A stretch of DNA of 64,000 nt from Chaetoceros tenuissimus (lineage: Eukaryota > Bacillariophyta > Thalassiosirophyceae > Chaetocerotales > Chaetocerotaceae): positions 2,108,001 through 2,172,000 of the forward strand of contig BLLK01000069.1 in assembly GCA_021927905.1 (NCBI GenBank), given 5' to 3'. This document shows positions 58,359 to 64,000 of this stretch, piece by piece. Position 1 is the first letter of the stretch; each line of letters starts with the position of its first letter. A program made the translations under genes and the position numbers. The notes below the pieces were generated by a model. The model was given only the letters and a program-made list of their open reading frames with translations, was not told the DNA's origin and did no database searches.

Positions 58359-59255
58359 ATGTATTCAATTACAATTGTCATATTTATTACATCACTTTTG
58401 ACATGTGGAGCATTTGCACCTAGAGGCATGATGAGCATGATGGTAGATGACGCTTCTTTCCATACTTCGCAGAATACTCTCACAAGGATTGAAATACAAT
58501 CACAAAGAGAAGTTCCAACTACTCTAAATTCTTCGCCTGGGTTTTCTATTCCAAATTTTGGTGATATCTTCACAGCTATTTCTTCAAATGATAATACCCC
58601 TACTTTAGGAACTGACAAGAGGATTTTCTTTAAATCTCTGGATACAGATAAAAAATTGAATGAAGCTTCAAAAGAAAGAACAAATCTTTTAAATAAAATG
58701 ATAGCAGGCAAGGTGACTACAGAAAATTTGAATGTTATACCAGAAAATGCCAGCGTTGAAGATAAACCTACACTTAGCTTGAAGGATCCTGGTCTTGCAG
58801 CAACTTTCAATAAGGTGGCAAGTGGAACATGGAAGGTAGTTTATGCTCCCCACATGACAACTATTTCTGGATTGTTTGGTGGAAAATTTGATGTACAATA
58901 TACTCTGAATCCAGACGGAACAATGGTTAGTCATGCTCGGTATGAATTCCCAATTATAAAATGTGGATATCTTAGTGTCAGTGGGACTTATGGATCTGTA
59001 GACGAAAACGTTTCCAGAGTAGATTTTGATAGAGCTTGGATCAAACCATTGGTCGGTGACAATATTGAATATGAAATTCCATATAACAGTTTAGACGAAG
59101 TCCCTGATTCTTTTGTGAAGAATGCTATAAACAATATCGGGAAGGTCATATTCATTGACGCATTTGCAGTGTTTCCCGTATCATTTTTGGATGATGATAC
59201 AATTGTCTTTGATTTCGAACTTCTAGGAACTAGAATATGTGCAAAGAAAATATAG
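58359..59255 (+). CDS. Plastid-targeted PAP/fibrillin-like lipid-associated protein
   Basis: 298 aa from ATG 58359; the upstream frame opens at TTG. The signal peptide ends with GAFAP at residues 17-21, followed by a Ser/Thr-rich transit region: a full bipartite plastid leader. The mature part has ASGTWKVVYAPHMTTISGLF, then FDVQYTLNPDGTMVSHARYE, GYLSVSGTYGSVDE and a C-terminal DDDTIVFDFELLG. A W-x-V-x-Y strand pattern with alternating hydrophobics suggests the lipocalin-like PAP/fibrillin barrel found on thylakoids and plastoglobules. Targeting is secure; the family call is moderate. Its stop is 29 bp from the convergent sulfatase stop. Confidence 0.68.
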   Translation: MYSITIVIFITSLLTCGAFAPRGMMSMMVDDASFHTSQNTLTRIEIQSQREVPTTLNSSPGFSIPNFGDIFTAISSNDNTPTLGTDKRIFFKSLDTDKKLNEASKERTNLLNKMIAGKVTTENLNVIPENASVEDKPTLSLKDPGLAATFNKVASGTWKVVYAPHMTTISGLFGGKFDVQYTLNPDGTMVSHARYEFPIIKCGYLSVSGTYGSVDENVSRVDFDRAWIKPLVGDNIEYEIPYNSLDEVPDSFVKNAINNIGKVIFIDAFAVFPVSFLDDDTIVFDFELLGTRICAKKI

Positions 59256-59284
59256 TCTCTAGATAAGCTAGCATTTCTATTATT

Positions 59285-61135
59285 TCAATTTATTTGTGAA
59301 CTGTTGGTGTAATGCCTTTGACACCACCCTTTCCGTTTACAAGTCTTGCCACAGTAAAGTGACCCTTCGATATATTTCTTGCAACGCTGCCTCTTTTCTT
59401 TGAACCACGTACATAGTTGCTTTTGTTTCGTTTTGTAAAAGTGATTGAAAAGTTCAAACGATTTTCCATGTGCTTTATCTGCATCTGGACAGGGTCCATC
59501 AGCCATCAGCTGATTGTACATCACCTTTATAAGGTCATTGTACTGAGGATCCCCACTTATGTCGTTACTTTCTGAAATATCATCCTTCAGATTGTATAAT
59601 GAGTGCGTCCCATTTCTTGGAAAATGTATCAGTTTCATATCTCCATTTCGTGTAGCGTGTATAGTCTCTTTTCCTCTGCGATATTCCCAATGCGAAAATG
59701 TCTTTCTGAGCCCATCGTCATTTTCGGCAGAGGATAAGTATTCAGCAAAGCTTATGGAATCTTGAGCTGAACCATGAGGGATAGGATTTGTTCCTACTAA
59801 ATCAGCTATTGTTGAGTATACATCATTGAGTCCAACCAGTTTATCCCTCGATTCGCCAGAAGGGAAAACATTTTCAAACCTAAAAACCAAAGGAACTCGG
59901 TGACCCCCCTCGTAAATACTTGCTTTCTCCCCACGCAAAGGCCCACTTGTTTGATGTGAAAATTTTTCAGAATGTCGAAGTCCCCCATTATCTGAAGTAA
60001 AAATAATGATTGTTTCTTCCTCTATATTTCTATTTTCTATTGCATCGACAAGTGCACCTACAGACTTATCCATCTCGTAAAGCATGTCAAGATGTCTTGT
60101 TTGATATTCATTGGCTACATTGGAGCCATCAACATATTTAATCGGAGGAGTGTGCGGTGTGTGGACAGAACCTAATGCGACATAGGCAAAAAATGGTTTG
60201 TTCTCCTTTTGCTCTAGATGTTCATCTATATAGCTAATGGTTTCTTTGATGATTCTAATATTGTATTGTGACGAGTCCCATTCCACGTCTCTACAAAATA
60301 AAAGAATGATGATATTAGATTTGTCTATTTGGTTGGGACCATGTAAAGACATTCATTCACTCACCCTTCCCCCTCGTTCATATGTATTTTAGATATGCCA
60401 TTTGATTTTTGATAGCTGCCTTTCTTCCAGAACTTGATTCCTTGTGCTTCACTCAAAACAAGTTGGTCATTCTTGAAAAAGCTGTACGGTGGTGCTTGTA
60501 TCCCGCCTAGAGAAATGAAAGATGTATCAAAACCAATATCTCCTGGACCTTGAATCAAGGAATTATTGGACCAATCATTGCCTGACAGTATATTTGTGTA
60601 GTTGAAATTTTCCATAGCTTTGGTCCCTAGATGCCATTTTCCGCTCATAAATGTGGAATAGTTTTCGTCTTTCAAAAATTGAGCAATGCTTTGTTGGTGA
60701 CTAAGAAATTGATTTCCTGATTCGGACATATCCCAAGAACCTTTTGGTGCTTTCCCTCTACAAATATTAGTTATTGAAATGTATGTAATGAGGTGATTAT
60801 CGATCAAAGTCATCTAGCAAGACTTACCGATGTTGATAGTTCCCGCTAAGTAGCATATAGCGAGAAGGTGCGCATAACGACGAAGAATGTGCATCAGTGA
60901 ATTTCACGCCTAATCTGATAAGCTTGTTAATATTAGGCATATGAACCAAGCTACTCGAATCTTTCCACCACCCTTCAATATCTCCCGTTCCTACATCATC
61001 GGCCATGATTAGTAATATATTTGGCTTCTTTTTGGGTGATACAGACAGAGGTTTCTCATTTTGAGCAAGTGCAAATTGTATATTTGTTGTCGCTATGAAT
61101 ACAGAAACAAAAGCACTAAAAAGAGTCCAGTTCAT
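59285..61135 (-). CDS. Secreted sulfatase (type I, formylglycine), three exons
   Basis: Exons are 61135-60828, 60757-60365 and 60290-59285 (introns 70 and 74 nt); all joins keep frame and the product is 568 aa. Signal peptide MNWTLFSAFVSVFIATTNIQ. Metal ligands D46-D47 are in NILLIMADDVGTGD. The sulfatase signature C88-A-P-S-R (SSLCAPSRYMLLSGNYQ) has the cysteine that is oxidised to formylglycine. Further elements are FMSGKWHLG, YVALGSVHTPHTPP and FTSDNGGLR, with GPLRGEKASIYEGGHRVPLV late in the domain. The order is that of arylsulfatase/N-acetylgalactosamine-6-sulfatase-like enzymes that hydrolyse sulfate esters. The C-terminal 60 residues are Cys/Lys-rich (CTWFKEKRQRCKKYIEGSLY), a feature shared with other diatom extracellular proteins. 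Confidence 0.93.
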
Positions 61136-61571
61136 TTTTCAGCTGAATAACAGTCAAATTTTGGACACTAATAAATATCTTTCATGCAAGTCAAAGTATC
61201 TTGGAAGTTGAACTTGATTGCCGTAGATATGTGTTCTTAGATATCGAAGATGTATTTATTAGTTAATAGCTCTGAATAAAAAGTGAGGTGACAATGGAAT
61301 AGCACCTGTGTAAGTAGGTGGGTAGGTACTTACCTTACTACTTCGCTCTGAAAACGTTTTTTTCACTTTTCAAAATTTCAAAAAAGGATATTGGAGTTCC
61401 CATCTTGGCGCGGTTTTTTTCTGTACGTACATGATTGACAGACGGTTCTCATACAAAAAAGTGGAATTCTTCCGTGGTTCCAAAAGAAGAATGAAATTGA
61501 AACTATCTACTTCACAAGAACAAGAAGACCATCAAGTGAAGTAATATCACTCAGCAATCCCCTCATAAAGT
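61136..61571. other. Intergenic region between divergent genes
   Basis: 436 bp holding promoters of the sulfatase and the channel gene; includes TAGGTGGGTAGGTACTTACC near 61316-61335. No other feature. Confidence 0.4.
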
Positions 61572-64000
61572 ATGAAAATGAGCTCACATGACGAGGATCG
61601 TGATGAATTTAAGGAATCTCCTTACATATCACCTCACGTCCGCAAGGATGAGAAAATGTATGACCTAGGGTTGGACTCTTCCCATAGTTCAAAGAGATCT
61701 ACAGAGTCTAGTATTCATTCCTCTAGCATAGTGCGAGATATAAAGAGAGAAGCAACGACTCGTCATGTGGCAGAAATTCACAGAGACGAAAGGAAGTATA
61801 TCGTATATCCATGGACACCTTACTATAAAAATTGGAGCGTCTTCATTCTTGTCTGTGCCATTTTCACTGCATTTTTTGAAACTCATGAAGTGGCATATGG
61901 TAGAGCAGGGCTAGCACCATATGATGATGCTTCTTCCATCATAGATTATCTATTGACAGTTCTTTTCTTGTTTGATATAATCTTGAATTTTAACAAAGCA
62001 GTTTATGACGAAGAAGAAGATATAGTTGAAGATAGAAAAGGAATCGCCAAGATTTACATGAAAAAGATGTTTTGGATTGACTTGCTCGGAATCTTTCCTT
62101 TTTATGAGGTTGCTCTTTCAATATCTGGTGAACTTGGTAAAAATTCTCGTGCATCTCAATACCTAGCAATTTTGAGGCTCTTTCGATTGTTTCGACTTCA
62201 TAGAGTTACAGACTTATTCAGCAGAATCCAATACAATACGAAAATATCCTTGCTGACGTTGACTTTAATTCGCAATTTTACAGTAGCTTTGGTGTGGGCG
62301 CACTTGGCTGCATGTATCTTTTATTTTATTGCTAGGCAATATGATTTCAATGATGATACATGGATTGGAGGCGATATTAATGATTTGACTGAGACGGAAA
62401 AATACATGACGACCCTATATTGGAGTATTGTGGTAAGTACAAGACAGTGTACTTTTTTCATTGAAAACCAGCTCATAATAATCATTTCCTTCACTTGTTC
62501 AAAATCCTGTCTTCACTCCAGACCTTCACAACTGTTGGATACGGTGAGTAATATGAAACTTTGTGGTTAACATCAAGAAAAAACACTCCAAAATCTCACT
62601 ATGGTACTCGCTATTTTGACTTGTCATTTGTACTCTTGGGAAAAACCGTAGGAGATTTCAGTCCAGTAAACACAATTGAACAACTTTGGTGTATGGTTTA
62701 CATGCTTATAAATATTGTTATTCAGTCATGGATTATCGGTTCGATTACCCTCGTCATAGTTAAGAATGACGAGGTCACAGGGAATTACAGGGAGGCGCTA
62801 GAAGTTTTAGATGAATATTCTAAAATGCATGCATTTCCTAAAGATTTGAGAACTCAATTGAAGACTCAGCTCAAACTTGATTTTGATAATAGAGAAATTT
62901 CTGATGAAAAAGTTCTGCAACATTTTCCTACATCAGTTCGTAGGCAACTCCTCAGAAAACTTTACTTGACCCCTTTGATTCAAACTAAACTCATGCATGG
63001 AGTACGACAACAATTTGTAGATGAATTTCTAAGCACATGTGTGGTGGAGATATACGGTCCAGGTAAGATAGTATGCTTGCTTCAGATTCAGATCTAATTT
63101 GAAACGCTCTTACAAATTTGATGTTCAAACAGGGGAGGATATTTTGACGAAGAAATCAATCTCTTCGCACCTTTACTTGCTTGTGGAAGGAACAGTCGTG
63201 AAATCATCTGAAAAGGTATCAAATAATGAGAATGAAAAACAAGTTGTTTCTGGATTCATTAATCATTTTGGGTTTTTTACCGAGTCGCCAGAGTTAGAGA
63301 ATGTACGTAGTCTAACTATATGCAAGACTCTTGCAGTTTCAAGATCTGCATATAAGTTAATAGCCCAAGATCATCCTGGATCGGCTGGTAAGATTCTTAA
63401 GAACCTTTTGCAATTGAGTGAGAAAGATCAAGAAGTTGAGCTTCCACAACCTCTCAATAGACTTCGTGCTGGTTCACTATACTTTGAAGAGGTACATGAT
63501 AGCATCTCTAAGAAAGATCAAAAGAAAGTGAATTTTCATTCCTCACTGAATACCAAGCAAAAGAGTCTCGCAAGAACTAAACTTCAAGATCTGGTCCGCA
63601 TGCACATTTCAAAACAAAATGATGACCATACGACCCGCTTTTTATACGCTGCTTCGAGAGGAGACACATCTACAATGAGTATAATGATTGATCAGGGCTT
63701 CGACGCAAACAGTGCCGACTATGACTCAAGAACAGCTTTAATGGTTGCTGCGATGAAAGGAAACAAAGAAGTTATTGAAATGCTCTTGGAATATAACGTT
63801 GACTTAAATCGATGTGACATGCATGGTACTACTGCATTATACGAAGCTGCAAGAAACGGACATGACTCTATCATGGAGGAACTCATTGCTAAAGGGGCTA
63901 AGCTTTGTTTGAAAGAAGGTGCCGCTGCATCAACATTATGCCAAGCGATTTACGAAGGCGATGTTTCGTTGCTACGTCAATTGCTGAAGGCAAAAATTGA
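61572..64000 (+). CDS. Voltage-gated K+ channel with cyclic-nucleotide-binding and ankyrin domains (3' end beyond window)
   Basis: Exons are 61572-62432, 62522-62543, 62652-63062 and 63133 to the window edge (introns 89, 108 and 70 nt). After a Ser-rich cytosolic head of about 80 residues come S1 (WSVFILVCAIFTAFFETHEV), S2 (IIDYLLTVLFLFDIILNFNK), S3, and S4 (YLAILRLFRLFRLHRVTDLF, positively charged). The pore filter TFTTVGYGD exists only after joining exons 1-3, with most of it in the 22-nt exon 2. S6 is followed by a KNCQ/CNG-type C-linker (DEYSKMHAFPKDLRTQLKTQ), a diverged cyclic-nucleotide-binding domain (YGPGEDILTKKSISSHLYLL), and ankyrin repeats (TAFMVAAMKGN-like: ALMVAAMKGNKEVIEMLLEY; TALYEAARNGHDSIMEELIA). 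This is the plant AKT-like or protist EAG/CNG architecture of the plasma membrane. GYG indicates potassium selectivity. Confidence 0.9.

Noticed and set aside
40987-61135. A functional cluster for sulfated-glycan metabolism (sulfotransferase, sulfatase, decayed lyase-like gene)
   Set aside because: The genes are spread over 20 kb among unrelated housekeeping genes on both strands; chance proximity is the simpler reading.
1-64000. CRISPR arrays, bacterial operons, phage or viral genes
   Set aside because: No spaced direct-repeat arrays, ribosome-binding sites or viral hallmark genes were seen; spliceosomal introns and plastid leaders mark nuclear eukaryotic DNA.

Overview
This looks like nuclear DNA of an AT-rich, gene-dense centric diatom. 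Four observations point there. (1) Five or more proteins start with a signal peptide that ends in the Phe-containing junction used for import into the four-membrane diatom plastid (TAFAP in Cpn20, AAFAP in the Lhcx protein, GAFAP at 58.4 kb). (2) There is an Lhcx-type fucoxanthin chlorophyll-binding protein. (3) There is a plant Lsi2-like (silicon efflux) transporter. (4) The left end carries homologues of flagellar coiled-coil proteins (DRC1-like, FAM184-like), which fits a centric diatom with flagellate sperm rather than a pennate. Introns are short (59-108 nt) with GTAAG/GTGAG donors. I rejoined split reading frames by hand, and every junction reported as a splice keeps frame.

Layout. 0-5.3 kb: three minus-strand genes (DRC1-like, FAM184-like, seven-helix receptor). 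6-12 kb: Ku70 and a membrane-anchored PreP peptidase, with stop codons 15 bp apart. 12.5-20.5 kb: DUF1275/EF-hand membrane protein, UFD1-UBX protein, plastid dephospho-CoA kinase, small membrane protein, ERCC1, plastid Cpn20. 21-29 kb: Lhcx, TMEM43, class I HDAC, plastid-type methyltransferase, SET/MYND protein. 29-38.8 kb: LtaS-like sulfatase-fold membrane enzyme with a -1 frame break, MFSD5/MOT2 carrier, an 833-bp inverted-repeat-bounded element, LSM1, p24 cargo receptor, MFSD14-like carrier. 39-48 kb: EF-hand membrane protein, sulfotransferase, Lsi2-like transporter, a large decayed secreted-protein gene. 48-64 kb: CDC16/APC6, small acidic protein, four-module zinc protein, helical-repeat protein, organellar HU protein, PAP/fibrillin-like plastid protein, sulfatase, and a cyclic-nucleotide/ankyrin K+ channel that runs off the right end.

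The genes are mostly unrelated housekeeping genes with no operon logic. Loose themes are DNA repair (Ku70, ERCC1), plastid function (Lhcx, Cpn20, CoaE, methyltransferase, PAP-like), flagellum (DRC1, FAM184) and sulfated-glycan chemistry (sulfotransferase, two sulfatase-fold enzymes). The points most worth a second look are: an A-AAA-AAC heptamer exactly in register where the LtaS-like gene changes frame; the inverted-repeat element carrying three 63-bp TGACGTC repeats; the secreted-protein pseudogene with an 11-bp tandem duplication; the Lsi2-like transporter; and a 22-nt exon that encodes the K+ channel filter.
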